Shown: positions 41,776 to 51,598, counted from the stretch's first letter. The stretch: 64,000 nt of DNA from Mycobacterium gordonae (GCF_017086405.1 NZ_CP070973.1:1612001-1676000); one strand, 5' to 3'. Numbers and translations are program-made. Notes: generated by a model not told the origin, from the sequence alone.

Positions 41776-42925
41776 CCATTGACTCTTGATAATTGGCTTC
41801 AAAAATCAGGTGGTGGTCACTGATTCGAATCCGATCGCCGTCGTGCAGGGTAGCGCTGGAACGGATGCGTCGACCGGAAACATACACGCCGTTCACCGAC
41901 TTCAGATCCACCACGACGAAACTCGAACCGGTGTCGACGATCGCTGCGTGGTGACGGCTGACTCGGGCGCCGTGAAGGACGATGTCATTTGTGGGGCTGC
42001 GGCCGATTCGCGTGGTCGTTGCGACCACCGGATATCGCCGCTGATTCGCGTCTCGCAGGGAAGGCCCTCCAGTGGCGCCGGGAAGCGCCGCCACCTGATG
42101 GGAAAGTGTGCCGATGGTGTCATCGGCGCTCGACCGAGCGGACTGGCGGACGTCCAGCGGCTCTTGGCAAAGGATGCGCTTGTGTATGCCACGCACGGTG
42201 GGACCGGGGTCCACGCCAAGGTCGTCGGCCAGCGCTTGGCGCAGCCGCTGATAGGCGTCAAGAGCATCGGCTTGCCGGTCGGCCACGTAGTACGCGGAGA
42301 TCAACTGCGCCCAAAGGGGTTCTCGATAGGGGTGGTCGACAGCGAGCTTCTCGAGCTCGCTGATCACCGAAGATGCTCTTCCGCGGGCGATCTCGACTTC
42401 GGCGCGGAGGATGCGCGTCACGACCTTATCCTCCTCAAGGCCACTAGCGAATGCGTCGGCAAAGCCGAAGTCGCGCAGGTCATCCAGGACTGGTCCGCGC
42501 CACTGCGCCAAGGCTTCCGAGAAATGATCGCTGGCCTCCTCGAAGCGCCCATCCGCAGTGGCTCGCATTCCTTCGCCCTTGCGAGCTACGAACTCGCCGA
42601 GGTCGTATTGGCTGTCGAGAACCGCCAGGCGATAGCCCGGGGAAGTGTTGGATAGGAATCCACGGCTCTCGACGCCGGAATTGGCCATGAGATGGCGCAG
42701 GTTGGACACATAGGCGTAGATGGTGGGGCGTGCTCCCGAAGGAGTGTCCTGCTCCCACACCGCGTCAATGAGTGCGTCGATTGCCACCGGACGGTTGCGA
42801 TTGATGAGCAGGGTGGCCAGCACCGCCCGCTGTTTGGGCGTGCCCAGAGATACCGGCACGCCGTCCACGCGCATCTCTAGCGGCCCAAGGACGCCAAACC
42901 GTAGCCTTTCCTGCGTATTCAACAT
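41765..42925 (-). CDS. EmbR-like transcriptional regulator (SARP DNA-binding, BTAD, FHA)
   Basis: 386 residues from ATG 42925 with AGAAGG eight bases upstream; an ATG at 42988 would add 21 residues without a better ribosome site. The winged-helix SARP domain comes first (FGVLGPLEMRVDG, LGTPKQRAVLATLLINRNRPV). The bacterial transcriptional activation domain follows (FEEASDHFSEALAQWRGPVLDDL, HPYREPLWAQLISAYY, ADDLGVDPGPTV). The FHA domain is C-terminal (TRIGRSPTNDIVLHGARVSRHHA, SVNGVYV, LHDGDRIRISDH). This is the EmbR architecture, in which the FHA domain binds phosphothreonine made by a partner Ser/Thr kinase. As the gene directly precedes kinase duplicate B on the same strand, the pair looks like a kinase-FHA regulator module. 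Targets unknown; the PKS/mmpL genes are possible. Confidence 0.9.
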   Translation of the reverse strand: MLNTQERLRFGVLGPLEMRVDGVPVSLGTPKQRAVLATLLINRNRPVAIDALIDAVWEQDTPSGARPTIYAYVSNLRHLMANSGVESRGFLSNTSPGYRLAVLDSQYDLGEFVARKGEGMRATADGRFEEASDHFSEALAQWRGPVLDDLRDFGFADAFASGLEEDKVVTRILRAEVEIARGRASSVISELEKLAVDHPYREPLWAQLISAYYVADRQADALDAYQRLRQALADDLGVDPGPTVRGIHKRILCQEPLDVRQSARSSADDTIGTLSHQVAALPGATGGPSLRDANQRRYPVVATTTRIGRSPTNDIVLHGARVSRHHAAIVDTGSSFVVVDLKSVNGVYVSGRRIRSSATLHDGDRIRISDHHLIFEANYQESMASQ

Positions 42926-43371
42926 GCAGCCTGCCTTCTGATGACCCACCGATACCATTGTGCGGTAACGACGTGGGGTGGCGGGCATTTTGGGGTGCCG
43001 AGCCCGGTCCCGTCAGTTCAGTCGGGGGCTGCCGAAGGTCCCTGGGTGCGTCTGCTACGGCGTTGAGGTTTGCCGCCCAGTAGGCGGTGCGCTACCCGAT
43101 CGAGGTGACTCACGAACGGAACACTCCAGGTGATCACACGACCATTTTTAGACAACCGCGCACGGCTACCCGAATCGCGTAAGCGGGCGGCCTCGAGACG
43201 CTCCGGGTGCACATGAACCTCGGCGCGATTGGGATTCTGCGGTCGCCTGCGGCAGAACGATGGTCCGAATGCGGTAGTGCAACATGGCGTGTCTTTCGTC
43301 GAGTCGCTTGGCCCCCGACAGTCGTCACCAATTCCGGCTGACGGTGACTCTAAGACCGGCTTAGCCGGGGG
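42926..43371. other. intergenic, with one unassigned short frame
   Basis: About 450 bases. On the minus strand, 43018-43212 could encode a basic 64-residue peptide with continuous frame further upstream (QNPNRAEVHVHPERLEAARL). This looks more protein-like than its surroundings but matches no family I know. It may be the decayed end of a larger gene. Confidence 0.35.
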
Positions 43372-43827
43372 CGCTTGATAGTGGGCTTGGGCATTGGTGG
43401 CGATATCGCGCGGGAGCAGTCGGCGTTTGGTGAGGATGCTGATCCACGTCGGCTTGGCGATGCGCTCGACGAGGGCACCGGGGCTGAGAGCATTGTGGGC
43501 AGGCGAGACAGTGACTCAGCGTGGGTCGATGGGCGTCGAGAGTGTGATGGTTCGGCACCGCACGCACCGCAGGTAAGCCGCTCGCGCTGCTCGATACGAC
43601 GGAGTGTGTCCGCTCGGAGCAGACGCGGTCGCCTTCGGACGTGTCGCCGACGCCATTGAGCACGCGCGTGGAGGCCGTGAGGGTTTCGACATCGCCATCG
43701 CGATTCGCCCAGGTGACGCCCTCGACAGGTTCGCCACCCCGGGGGCGACCTGGGCGATGCACGCCTTTGGCCCGGGCACCGGCTAGATCAGGTGCTGCGG
43801 GTCATCGACCGCGGGGCTCCGGCCTGA
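43372..43827 (+). pseudogene. decayed LLM-class (F420/flavin-dependent) oxidoreductase, C-terminal part
   Basis: Pieces of the luciferase-like monooxygenase fold appear in order but in different frames. GLGIGGD..FGEDADPRRLGDALDEG is followed by a shifted LRALWAGETVTQRG and then GFDIAIAIRPGD..PGATWAMHAFGP. After another shift comes the typical C-terminal end LDQVLRVIDRGAPA with a stop at 43825-43827. At least two frameshifts and a missing N-terminal half make it a pseudogene. LLM enzymes are abundant in mycobacteria. Confidence 0.7.
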
Positions 43828-43931
43828 TAGAAGCGGGGAGCCCATCCCGTCCCCTTTCGACGCGCGAAGCCTTTGGAGGTGCGTAGGCGGTGAGACTGGG
43901 TGCCGGTTTCGAGGATGTGGGCATTGATCAC
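43828..43931. other. short spacer between two gene remnants
   Basis: About 100 bases between the LLM pseudogene and the transposase remnant, with no feature recognised. Confidence 0.3.
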
Positions 43932-44137
43932 CTACACCGACACGACAGCGTCACGCCGATCTGCGCCGACCATCGCTGCACCCTCATTCACGAAGAGCCG
44001 GCTAATCCTCGCGCGACCCCGTTGGTCCCGCCGGAGCACGCCGCTGCGCGCAGGAGGTGGTGGGCGATCGCGGCGCATAGAATCCAGGCCGAGTTCGCGC
44101 CGAATCGGACTGAAGGGCAGGTATGCCAAGGGTCCGT
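43932..44137 (-). mobile_element. IS1380-type transposase remnant (C-terminal fragment)
   Basis: On the minus strand DGPLAYLPF is followed, after a one-base shift, by RFGANSAWILCAAIAHHLLRAA. This is the characteristic near-C-terminal segment of IS1380-family transposases. Further decayed sequence in other frames follows to about 43932. No full-length transposase or terminal inverted repeats are visible, so this is an old scar rather than an active element. Confidence 0.65.
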
Positions 44138-44201
44138 CGATGGGGTCGGAGCAGACGGTTTCTGGTCCAACACCTCGGACGCGGGTTGATGTCGGGTTCT
44201 G

Positions 44202-45194
44202 CTACGCCGTGCGTATGGAAGGCGTGCGGCCTTGGAGTGGCTTGTGCGCGCCTTCTGGCATTGTCCACAATTGCAGGTTGGCAGTTGACCACGTTTGTTC
44301 CGACCCGAGTTCAGGTCGTTCGGCAAACGCGAGGGCCGTGTCGCGAAACGCGGCAGCTGACGGCGGGAGATACCCGTGTGTCATCCATCCAATAGCAATA
44401 ACTCCGATGAGTGCCTGATCATCAATTGCGATGTCGACGGTATCGGGCGTCCTCGCGGCTGAACGAGGCAACACCCCGATCCCCAGGCCCGCCCCGATCA
44501 GGCCCCGCAACGTTGTCACATCGCTGCCCTCGAAGGCGATCGTGGGACGAAAACCGTGGCGCACGCAGGCGTCATCGAAGACCCGTCGCAGGGCGTGATC
44601 GGGCTCAAGCACCACGAAGGGTTCAGCTGCCAACTCGTCGAAACCGACAAGCTTACGATTGGCCAGCGGGTGCTCGCGTTCGACTACAGCGCACAACTGC
44701 TGGGTGAAGAGTTTTCGCCACTCGACTCCTGGCGCGTCATCGAATGTCATCGGATGATTCAGACATACATCGACGACACCATTGGCTAGGTCAGCGACCA
44801 ATCCGGGTCCGGTGCGTTGACGGAGTTCGAACCGCGCCGTGGCATGACGTTCCCGATGGCGGCGAATAAGGCGGGGTACGGTCGCCGCGCCCAGTGAACT
44901 GAGATAACCAAGCGACACCGTCCCGGCGTCCACCCCTGCGAGTTGGCGCACATTCTCTACGGCAGCGTCAAGATTGCGCTGCGTCGACAGACTCGCACGT
45001 AGGAACGCCTGCCCGAAGCGATTGAGTTCGTTAGCCCGACCGCGTCGGGTAAATAATTCGACTCCGATCTCGGTCTCAAGAATTGCGATTGCCCGGCTGA
45101 CTGCTGATTGCGACACGAGCAATTTCTCAGCAGCATCGCGGAGTGTGCCGCACTCGGCAACGGCTTGAAAGTAACGCAATTGGTAGAGTTCCAC
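44202..45194 (-). CDS. LysR-family transcriptional regulator
   Basis: 330 residues from a GTG at 45194, giving the usual LysR opening (V)ELYQLRYFQAVAE; the frame is open to an ATG at 45263, which would add 23 atypical residues. The N-terminal winged helix has AEKLLVSQSAVSRAIAILETEIGVELFTRRGR. The effector domain includes GTVSLGYLSSLG, WRKLFTQQLCAVV, FVVLEPDH and IGAGLGIGVLPRSA. The C-terminal ~50 residues (from about DIAIDDQALIG) have a normal family feel up to LAF and then an extended tail. It lies in the junction region between the accessory block and the core block, next to decayed genes. Its target is unknown; LysR regulators often control a divergent neighbour, but none is present here. 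Confidence 0.9.
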   Translation of the reverse strand: MELYQLRYFQAVAECGTLRDAAEKLLVSQSAVSRAIAILETEIGVELFTRRGRANELNRFGQAFLRASLSTQRNLDAAVENVRQLAGVDAGTVSLGYLSSLGAATVPRLIRRHRERHATARFELRQRTGPGLVADLANGVVDVCLNHPMTFDDAPGVEWRKLFTQQLCAVVEREHPLANRKLVGFDELAAEPFVVLEPDHALRRVFDDACVRHGFRPTIAFEGSDVTTLRGLIGAGLGIGVLPRSAARTPDTVDIAIDDQALIGVIAIGWMTHGYLPPSAAAFRDTALAFAERPELGSEQTWSTANLQLWTMPEGAHKPLQGRTPSIRTA

Positions 45195-45805
45195 TAAGTC
45201 ACCGTACTTTCGTGAGTCGCGGCAGATCTTTTGCAGATGAAATCGACCCAGGATGCTGTACATCCAACAATTGAACCGACATGGAGCGTCTGACGGTGCA
45301 TGCTTGCATACATCAATGGTTGTAGCTGGAGCTTCATAAATCCTTAATGCTCAACCGCCCCCCTGAACCGGAGCGCCGCTACGCCTGAATCCACCGACAG
45401 GCCCGGTGGTGGTGGTGGTGGGTTGAGCTCCTGGTTTTGTTTCTGGTCACGGCGGGCGCGGGTGGGCGGCTGGTCTGTCCAGCTTCTCCTGTTGCGGTCC
45501 CGGTCGCCGGATTGGGCGGGTGATGTCCAGGTTGATTGTGGTCGGCCGATGACGTTGTCCCACAGGGTGATTGATGCGGGTCTCCGGGGCGGTGGGCGGG
45601 TGGTGCAGGACGGGTTTGCCTCGGGGCTGTCAGGCGGGTGGGCATGTTGAGCGGGTAGCGGCGCAAGGTGGCGCCGCGGGCGCTGCTCGTACTGCATCGC
45701 GCCCGCTGTCGCCCACCGTCTCCGACTGCGCATGCACGTTCTCACCACCACGATGTATCGGGAAAGCACCCCGCACGCCATAGCTGGACCGATAGTCTGC
45801 TCGCG
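45195..45805. other. intergenic region at the edge of the core block
   Basis: About 610 bases. A minus-strand frame around 45355-45660 encodes a Pro/Thr/Arg-rich stretch that may be the decayed end of a repeat-family protein, but I cannot assign it. No RNA gene was seen. The promoter of the pseudouridine synthase operon is expected near the right end. Confidence 0.4.
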
Positions 45806-46672
45806 ATGAAGCCCGCACCAATGAGCGTTCGCGACGCGTTGGGGCCGGTGCGGGTCCGTATGCACGGCGGACCGGTACTGGCGGAACTCGTCGGCAGATT
45901 CGGCGGCGCGGCGGCCGCGAAGGTGCGGGCCGGCGAAGTGGTGGACGCCGACGGCGCGGTCGTCGATGACGCCACCGTGTTGCCCGCCGGCGCCAGCGTG
46001 TACCTCTACCGGGATCTGCCCGACGAAGTGCCGGTGCCCTTCGACATCCCGGTGCTGCACCGCGACGACGACATCGTGGTGATCGACAAGCCGCATTTTC
46101 TGGCGACCATGCCGCGGGGGCGCCACGTGGCCCAAACGGCCCTGGTGCGGTTGCGCTGCAGCCTCGGCCTGCCCGAACTCAGTCCGGCCCATCGGCTGGA
46201 CCGGCTGACCGCCGGGGTGCTGCTGTTCACCACCCGCCGCGAGCTCCGGGGCCGGTATCAAACACTTTTCGCCTGTGGGCTGGTGCGCAAGACGTATCTG
46301 GCGCGGGCCGCCGTAGACCCTGCGCTGGCGCTGCCGCGCGTGGTCCGCAGCCGGATCGTGAAGCGCCGCGGCAACTTGCAAGCGGTGACCGAACCCGGCG
46401 AGCCCAATGCCGAGACGCTGATCGAACTGTTGTCTGCCGACGGGCTCTATCGCTTGACGCCGCGCACCGGCCGCACCCACCAACTGCGGGTGCAGATGGC
46501 CGGGCTGGGATTGCCTATACACGGAGATCCCTTGTATCCCAAAGTGATACATGTCGACGACGACGACTTCAGCACACCACTGCAGTTGTTGGCCCACCGT
46601 ATCGAGTTTGACGACCCCATCACCGGGTCGCGCCGTGAGTTCGTCAGCTGCCGAGAGGAAGTCTGGTCATGA
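45806..46672 (+). CDS. RluA-family pseudouridine synthase (Rv3300c-like)
   Basis: 288 residues from ATG 45806; the frame is open upstream to 45668, but that part is Arg/His-rich and unlike the family. An S4-like N-terminal segment is followed by the catalytic domain with VVIDKPHFLATMP, the active-site motif HRLDRLTAGVLLF (Asp), VRKTYLA and GRTHQLRVQMAGLGLPIHGD. It would isomerise specific uridines in rRNA or tRNA; the exact site is unknown. Its stop overlaps the atsB start (ATGA), matching the order Rv3300c-atsB in M. tuberculosis. Confidence 0.9.
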   Translation: MKPAPMSVRDALGPVRVRMHGGPVLAELVGRFGGAAAAKVRAGEVVDADGAVVDDATVLPAGASVYLYRDLPDEVPVPFDIPVLHRDDDIVVIDKPHFLATMPRGRHVAQTALVRLRCSLGLPELSPAHRLDRLTAGVLLFTTRRELRGRYQTLFACGLVRKTYLARAAVDPALALPRVVRSRIVKRRGNLQAVTEPGEPNAETLIELLSADGLYRLTPRTGRTHQLRVQMAGLGLPIHGDPLYPKVIHVDDDDFSTPLQLLAHRIEFDDPITGSRREFVSCREEVWS

Positions 46673-49572
46673 GTGAAGACAATGCGCTCGTCATCGTCGC
46701 TGGGTATCAGGACATCGACACCGCGCGCAGCGATTTCGAGAATCTGACCGGGCAGGCCAATGCCAAGACGTTGCCGCTGCAGGGTGCGGTGCTGGTGGGC
46801 AAGGACGCGCAGGGCAACGGGGTGCTGTTGGACACCGGCAACAAGCTGGGCCGCCGCGGCGCCGCCTGGGGTGCGGGCGCCGGGCTGGCTGTGGGCCTGT
46901 TCTCGCCGGCGCTGCTGGCCAGCGCGGCGTTCGGCGCCGCGGCCGGCGCCCTGGCCGGCACGTTCGCCCATCATCGGATCACCAGTGGTCTGGGGGACAA
47001 GATCGGGGAAGCCCTGTCGGCGGGCAGCGCGCTGATCATCGCCGTGACACCGGCCGACGGCCGGCTCGCGGTGGAACAGACGATGGCGGGTTCGCCGATG
47101 AAATCGGTTGCCGAGCTGAGTCGTTCGACACTGCGCTCGCTGGGTTCGGCACTGGCCGAGGCGATGGGCAAGTTCAACCCGGATCGCACCAAGCTGCCCA
47201 TCCCGCAACGCAACTTCGGCGGTACGATCGGCCGCACTGTCGCCGAGTCGGTCGGTGACTGGACCATCGTTCCCGGCGCCGCGGCCCCGGACAACGCTCC
47301 CAATGTGCTGATCGTGCTGATCGACGACGCCGGCTTCGGAGGTCCGGACACCTTCGGTGGCGGTATCAGCACCCCGGCCCTGTCCCGGGTGGCCGAAAAC
47401 GGCTTGGCCTACAACCGGTTCCACGTCACCGCGGTGTGCTCGCCGACCCGCGCGGCACTGTTGACCGGCCGCAACCACCACCGGGTCGGCTTCGGATCGG
47501 TCTGCGAGTTTCCCGGACCCTACCCCGGATACGCGACGGTCAAGCCGCGCAGTTGCGCCGCGCTGCCCCGGATATTGCGCGACAACGGTTATGTGACAGG
47601 GGCGTTCGGCAAGTGGCACCTGACCCCGGATAATGTCCAGGGCGCGGCGGGGCCGTTCGACAATTGGCCGCTCGGTTGGGGATTCGATCATTTCTGGGGT
47701 TTTCCGAGCGGGGCCGCGGGCCAGTACGACCCGATCATCACCCAGGACAACACGGTCATCGGTATACCGGAGGCGCCGTCGGGTGACCGGCCGTACTTCT
47801 TCCCCGACGACCTCACCGACAAGGCCGTCGAATGGCTGCATACCGTGCGCGCCCAGAACGCCACCAAGCCCTGGATGATGTACTACGCCACCGGTGCCAC
47901 CCACGCGCCGCACCACGTCTTCAAGGAGTGGGCGGACAAGTACCAGGGCCAGTTCGACGAGGGCTGGGATGTCTACCGGCAGAAGACGTTTGAACGCCAG
48001 AAGCAGCTGGGCATCATCCCGCCGGAGGCCGAGCTCACGCAGCGCCCGGACTTGTTCCCGGCCTGGGACAGCCTCACCGACAGCCAGCGCAAGCTGTACG
48101 CGCGCCAGATGGAGGTGTTCGCAGGGTTCTCGGAGAACGCGGACTACAACGTCGGCCGACTACTCGATGCCATCGACGAACTCGGCGAGTCCGACAACAC
48201 GCTGGTGATCTACATCTGGGGCGACAACGGCGCCAGCATGGAAGGCACGAATACCGGTTCGTTCAACGAGATGACGTTCCTCAACGGCCTGGACCTCGAC
48301 GCCGACCAGCAATTGGCGCTGATAGAGCAGTACGGAGGCATCGAGGCGCTCGGCGACGAGTTCACCGCACCGCACTTCGCCTCGGGGTGGGCGCACGCCA
48401 ACAACACGCCGTTCCAGTGGGGCAAGCAGATGGCCAGCCACCTCGGTGGCACCCGCGACCCGATGGTGATCTCTTGGCCGAGCCGCATCCGGCCCGACGG
48501 CAAGCTCCGCGGCCAGTTCACCCACTGCATCGACATCGCCCCAACGGTGTTGGAGGCCATTGGATTACCGGTGCCGACCAGTGTCGACGGAGTCGAGCAG
48601 GAGCCGATGGACGGGACCAGTTTCTTGCAGTCCTTCGATGACGCGGCCGCCGCCGAACACCGCACGGTGCAGTACTTCGAGATGTTCGGCAGCCGCGCCA
48701 TCTACCAGGACGGATGGTGGGCCTCGGCACGGCTGGACAGGGCGCCATGGGATCTGTCACCGGAAACCATGCAGCGCTTCGCCCCCGGCACCTACGACCC
48801 CGACAAGGACGTCTGGGAGCTCTACTACCTGCCCGACGATTTCTCCCAGGCCCACAACCTCGCCGGCGAACACCCCGACAAGCTGGCCGAGCTGCAAGAG
48901 CTGTGGTGGCAGGAAGCCGAACGCAACCGGGTGCTACCGCTGCTCGGTGGCCTCGCGGTCATGTTCGGTGATCTGCCGCCGTTGCCCACCACCACCCGGT
49001 TCGCCTTCAAGGGCGATGTCCAGAACATCCAGCGCGGCATGGTCCCACGCATCTACGGCCGTTCGTATGCGATCGAGGCCCGGCTCACGGTGCCCGAGGA
49101 CGCGCAGGGCGTGATCGTCGCCAATGCCGACTTCATGGGTGGGTTCGCTCTGTGGGTGGACGAGGAGCGCCGGCTGCACCACACCTACTCCTTCCTGGGT
49201 GTGGAGACCTACCGGCAAGTGTCGACCGAACCCATCCCCACCGGGGACGTCACCGTCCGGATGCTGTTCGACTCCGCCCAGCCGGTTGTCGGCTCCGGCG
49301 GCCGAGTGACCTTATGGGCCGGCGACCGCCAGATCGGCGAGGGTGAACTACCCCAAACGGTCAGCTTGTCGTTCACTTCGTACGCCGGGCTGGACGTCGG
49401 CCGCGACAACGGGCTGGTCGTGGACCGCGACTACGAGGACAGGGCGCCGTATGCCTACAACGGCACCGTCAAGGAGGTCGTCTTCGACCTCATGCCCGTC
49501 GCGCCGGAGACCGAGGTGGCGCTGCACGAGCACGCCTCGGTCCAAGCCGTGGGGCAGGGGGCGGCCGGCTAA
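46669..49572 (+). CDS. atsB: arylsulfatase with N-terminal glycine-rich membrane-association domain
   Basis: 967 residues. The first ~170 residues are a DUF1269-like domain with a glycine/alanine-rich hydrophobic hairpin (GAGAGLAVGLFSPALLASAAFGAAAG, quoted only in part by its core GLFSPALLASAAFGAA). The sulfatase domain starts at about 205: VLIDDAGFGG with metal ligands Asp219/Asp220, and Cys257 in CSPTRAALLTGR, the residue converted to formylglycine. GKWHL and WGDNGAS follow. The C-terminal ~200 residues are a beta-rich extension. It hydrolyses sulfate esters; the natural substrate is not known. Coupled to the upstream pseudouridine synthase by ATGA. The domain order and synteny match Rv3299c (atsB). 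Confidence 0.92.
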   Translation: MSEDNALVIVAGYQDIDTARSDFENLTGQANAKTLPLQGAVLVGKDAQGNGVLLDTGNKLGRRGAAWGAGAGLAVGLFSPALLASAAFGAAAGALAGTFAHHRITSGLGDKIGEALSAGSALIIAVTPADGRLAVEQTMAGSPMKSVAELSRSTLRSLGSALAEAMGKFNPDRTKLPIPQRNFGGTIGRTVAESVGDWTIVPGAAAPDNAPNVLIVLIDDAGFGGPDTFGGGISTPALSRVAENGLAYNRFHVTAVCSPTRAALLTGRNHHRVGFGSVCEFPGPYPGYATVKPRSCAALPRILRDNGYVTGAFGKWHLTPDNVQGAAGPFDNWPLGWGFDHFWGFPSGAAGQYDPIITQDNTVIGIPEAPSGDRPYFFPDDLTDKAVEWLHTVRAQNATKPWMMYYATGATHAPHHVFKEWADKYQGQFDEGWDVYRQKTFERQKQLGIIPPEAELTQRPDLFPAWDSLTDSQRKLYARQMEVFAGFSENADYNVGRLLDAIDELGESDNTLVIYIWGDNGASMEGTNTGSFNEMTFLNGLDLDADQQLALIEQYGGIEALGDEFTAPHFASGWAHANNTPFQWGKQMASHLGGTRDPMVISWPSRIRPDGKLRGQFTHCIDIAPTVLEAIGLPVPTSVDGVEQEPMDGTSFLQSFDDAAAAEHRTVQYFEMFGSRAIYQDGWWASARLDRAPWDLSPETMQRFAPGTYDPDKDVWELYYLPDDFSQAHNLAGEHPDKLAELQELWWQEAERNRVLPLLGGLAVMFGDLPPLPTTTRFAFKGDVQNIQRGMVPRIYGRSYAIEARLTVPEDAQGVIVANADFMGGFALWVDEERRLHHTYSFLGVETYRQVSTEPIPTGDVTVRMLFDSAQPVVGSGGRVTLWAGDRQIGEGELPQTVSLSFTSYAGLDVGRDNGLVVDRDYEDRAPYAYNGTVKEVVFDLMPVAPETEVALHEHASVQAVGQGAAG

Positions 49573-49778
49573 CCCGGGCTGCCCAGCAGGTCGCTCAGCC
49601 CGTTCTGGATTCCCGTGTCGATCTGTTCGTATGGGGTGCCACGGGGCAGGAACGTGGCACCGCCCTCGCAGCTGCAGGTCAGCACGCTGTACGGGTTGGG
49701 TTCGGCGCCGGCCGTATTCGCGCCGGCTACCGAAGCGCTGAGCGCCAACGCAAGGCCGAACACTACTTTCGCGATCAA
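49569..49778 (-). CDS. small secreted mycobacterial protein, function unknown
   Basis: 69 residues. A short signal peptide (MIAKVVFGLALALSASVAGANTAGA, cleavage probably after the last AGA or AEA) precedes a ~45-residue mature part with SVLTCSCEGG and a C-terminal amphipathic segment (DTGIQNGLSDLL). Similar tiny secreted proteins with a CSC motif occur in mycobacteria. The two close cysteines could form a disulfide or bind metal. It overlaps the atsB stop by four bases tail to tail. No function can be given. Confidence 0.7.
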   Translation of the reverse strand: MIAKVVFGLALALSASVAGANTAGAEPNPYSVLTCSCEGGATFLPRGTPYEQIDTGIQNGLSDLLGSPG

Positions 49779-49857
49779 TGAATCACTCTCCGTGATATGC
49801 GTGTCGAAAGTGTATGCGGTCCACCCCGGCGCCGCGTTACGGCTCGGTAAAGGATTG

Positions 49858-50208
49858 CTACGTCGAGTGATGACGGGGGCAGTACGCGGCGATGCTCACG
49901 CCAACGAAGTAACCGGCGTGATATCCATCCAGGTTGCTGCTGCTGGTCACCTCGTTGGCGACATCGGCCTTCTGTCTACCGGCGTCGAGTTCGTTGCAGA
50001 CCTGGTGGGCCGCGAGGATGGCGGCGTTGGGCGATCCGAAGTTGATGTTGTGCGCCTGTAGGGCGTTGAGGAACTGGCTGTCGACCGCGTCGGCATAAGC
50101 AACGGGTGCCGGCAACGTCGCGGTGAGGGTGAGCGACGCGACCACCAGTGCTGGGCCCACCGCGGACGCCCACCAGTGGCGGGACCAACGCGGGTTGCGG
50201 ACGGCCAT
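49858..50208 (-). CDS. DUF732-type secreted protein
   Basis: 116 residues from ATG 50208, which has GGAGGT six bases upstream; the frame is open to 50286 without a ribosome site. A signal sequence (about residues 12-40, ending PVAYADA) precedes a ~75-residue domain: FLNALQAHNINFGSPNAAI, HQVCNELDAG and VGVSIAAYCP. This is the DUF732 pattern, with two cysteines likely bridged. These are abundant mycobacterial exported proteins of unknown function. Confidence 0.85.
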   Translation of the reverse strand: MAVRNPRWSRHWWASAVGPALVVASLTLTATLPAPVAYADAVDSQFLNALQAHNINFGSPNAAILAAHQVCNELDAGRQKADVANEVTSSSNLDGYHAGYFVGVSIAAYCPRHHST

Positions 50209-50485
50209 GCTGGCACCTCCTTGCGGCACGGGTGATGTAACACGCTGCTTACTCCGGGGATCATCGCACGTAACACAACCGCACACGCCACATCCCCATC
50301 AAATGCGTGACGCTGGTGCCGCCAGCTGACCGGACCGTGAACCCGTCGGAAACTGCAGTTGAAATCATCAAATCCGTACGGGTGCAGCCACCGTCGAGAA
50401 CAAATCCCAACGATCTGAACTTGCTACGATGCCGCATGATCGCCAGCCAGACCGCGGTTTCGGCGGTAACCGTCAAGGAATTGAA
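50209..50485. promoter_or_regulatory. divergent intergenic region between DUF732 gene and pstS
   Basis: About 280 bases holding the promoters of two divergent exported-protein genes. No convincing hexamers or PhoP-type direct repeats were recognised by eye. Confidence 0.35.
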
Positions 50486-51598
50486 TTGACTCGCAACCGG
50501 TTCGGCGCCGCTCTGACGACTTTGATGATCGGCGCGGCGACATTGTCGGCGTGCGCCGGGGACAACGACTCCGCGGCGGGCAGCGCCACCGGTAGCACGT
50601 CGGCGGTGACCCGGGACTGCCCTGGCCGGCCCACCTTGAAGGCCAGCGGCTCCACCGCCCAGGCAAACGCGATAGCCCGTTTCACCAAGGCATTCGAACA
50701 GCAATGCCCCGGCCACACTTTGACCTACACCGCCAACGGTTCCGGCGCCGGAATCAGCGAATTCCTGGATAACCGAACCGATTTCGCCGGATCCGACTCA
50801 CCGCTGGGCAAGGCCGAGTATGCCGCGGCACAACAGCGCTGTGGCTCACCGGTCTGGAACCTGCCGGTGGTGTTCGGACCGATCGCCATCGCCTACCGCG
50901 TCGCCGGAGTGACGTCGTTGAACCTGGACGGACCGACCGCGGCCAAAGTCTTCAACGGGGCTGTCACCACCTGGAACGCGCCGGCGATCCAGGCGTTGAA
51001 TCCCGGTGTCGCACTACCCGCCGAGCCGATCCGAGTGATGTTCCGCAGCGACGAGTCCGGAACCTCCGACAATTTTCAGAGGTATCTCGACACCGCCGCC
51101 GGCGACGCCTGGGGCAGGGGCGCTGGAAAGGTTTTCAACGGCGGCGTCGGGGCGGGCGCAGCGGGCAGCGACGGTGTCGCTGCGGCCGTGGCCCGGACCG
51201 AAGGTTCGGTCACTTACGTGGAATGGTCTTTCGCGCTGGCACAGCATTTGAACGTGGCCAACGTGGTGACCTCGGCCGGACCCGAGCCGGTTGGCATCGG
51301 CACCGGCACGGTGGGCAGGACGATCTCGGCCGCCTGGTTCGCCAGGGAGGGCAACGACCTGGCCTTCGACACCATCTCCTTCTATCGGCCCAACCAGCCC
51401 GGCTCTTACCCGATCGTGCTTGCCACCTACGAGATCGTCTGCTCCAAGTACCCCGACGCGCTCGTCGGCGCGGCCGTCAAGGCGTTCCTGCAAAGTGCCA
51501 CCGGCGCAGGTCAGAGCGGGCTGGCCGACAGTGGATACGTGGCGGTGCCCGAAGAGTTCCGGCCACGCTTGGCAGCCGCCGTCGACGCGATCTCGTAA
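50486..51598 (+). CDS. pstS: periplasmic phosphate-binding lipoprotein, PstS family
   Basis: 370 residues from TTG 50486, chosen because AAGGA lies seven bases upstream and it gives a proper lipoprotein signal ([14 protein letters not shown], lipobox cysteine about residue 22). An ATG at 50429 would add 19 residues before it. Mature protein: phosphate-site motifs [20 protein letters not shown] and [15 protein letters not shown], then [12 protein letters not shown]. It would bind inorganic phosphate for a PstCAB importer, but no pstC/A/B genes are here. It is an extra, isolated copy inserted between atsB and lpqC relative to M. tuberculosis. Confidence 0.9.
   Translation: MTRNRFGAALTTLMIGAATLSACAGDNDSAAGSATGSTSAVTRDCPGRPTLKASGSTAQANAIARFTKAFEQQCPGHTLTYTANGSGAGISEFLDNRTDFAGSDSPLGKAEYAAAQQRCGSPVWNLPVVFGPIAIAYRVAGVTSLNLDGPTAAKVFNGAVTTWNAPAIQALNPGVALPAEPIRVMFRSDESGTSDNFQRYLDTAAGDAWGRGAGKVFNGGVGAGAAGSDGVAAAVARTEGSVTYVEWSFALAQHLNVANVVTSAGPEPVGIGTGTVGRTISAAWFAREGNDLAFDTISFYRPNQPGSYPIVLATYEIVCSKYPDALVGAAVKAFLQSATGAGQSGLADSGYVAVPEEFRPRLAAAVDAIS

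Noticed and set aside
45344..47916. Minus-strand frames of 417 and 489 codons
   Set aside because: Antisense to the pseudouridine synthase and arylsulfatase genes, with no family marks.
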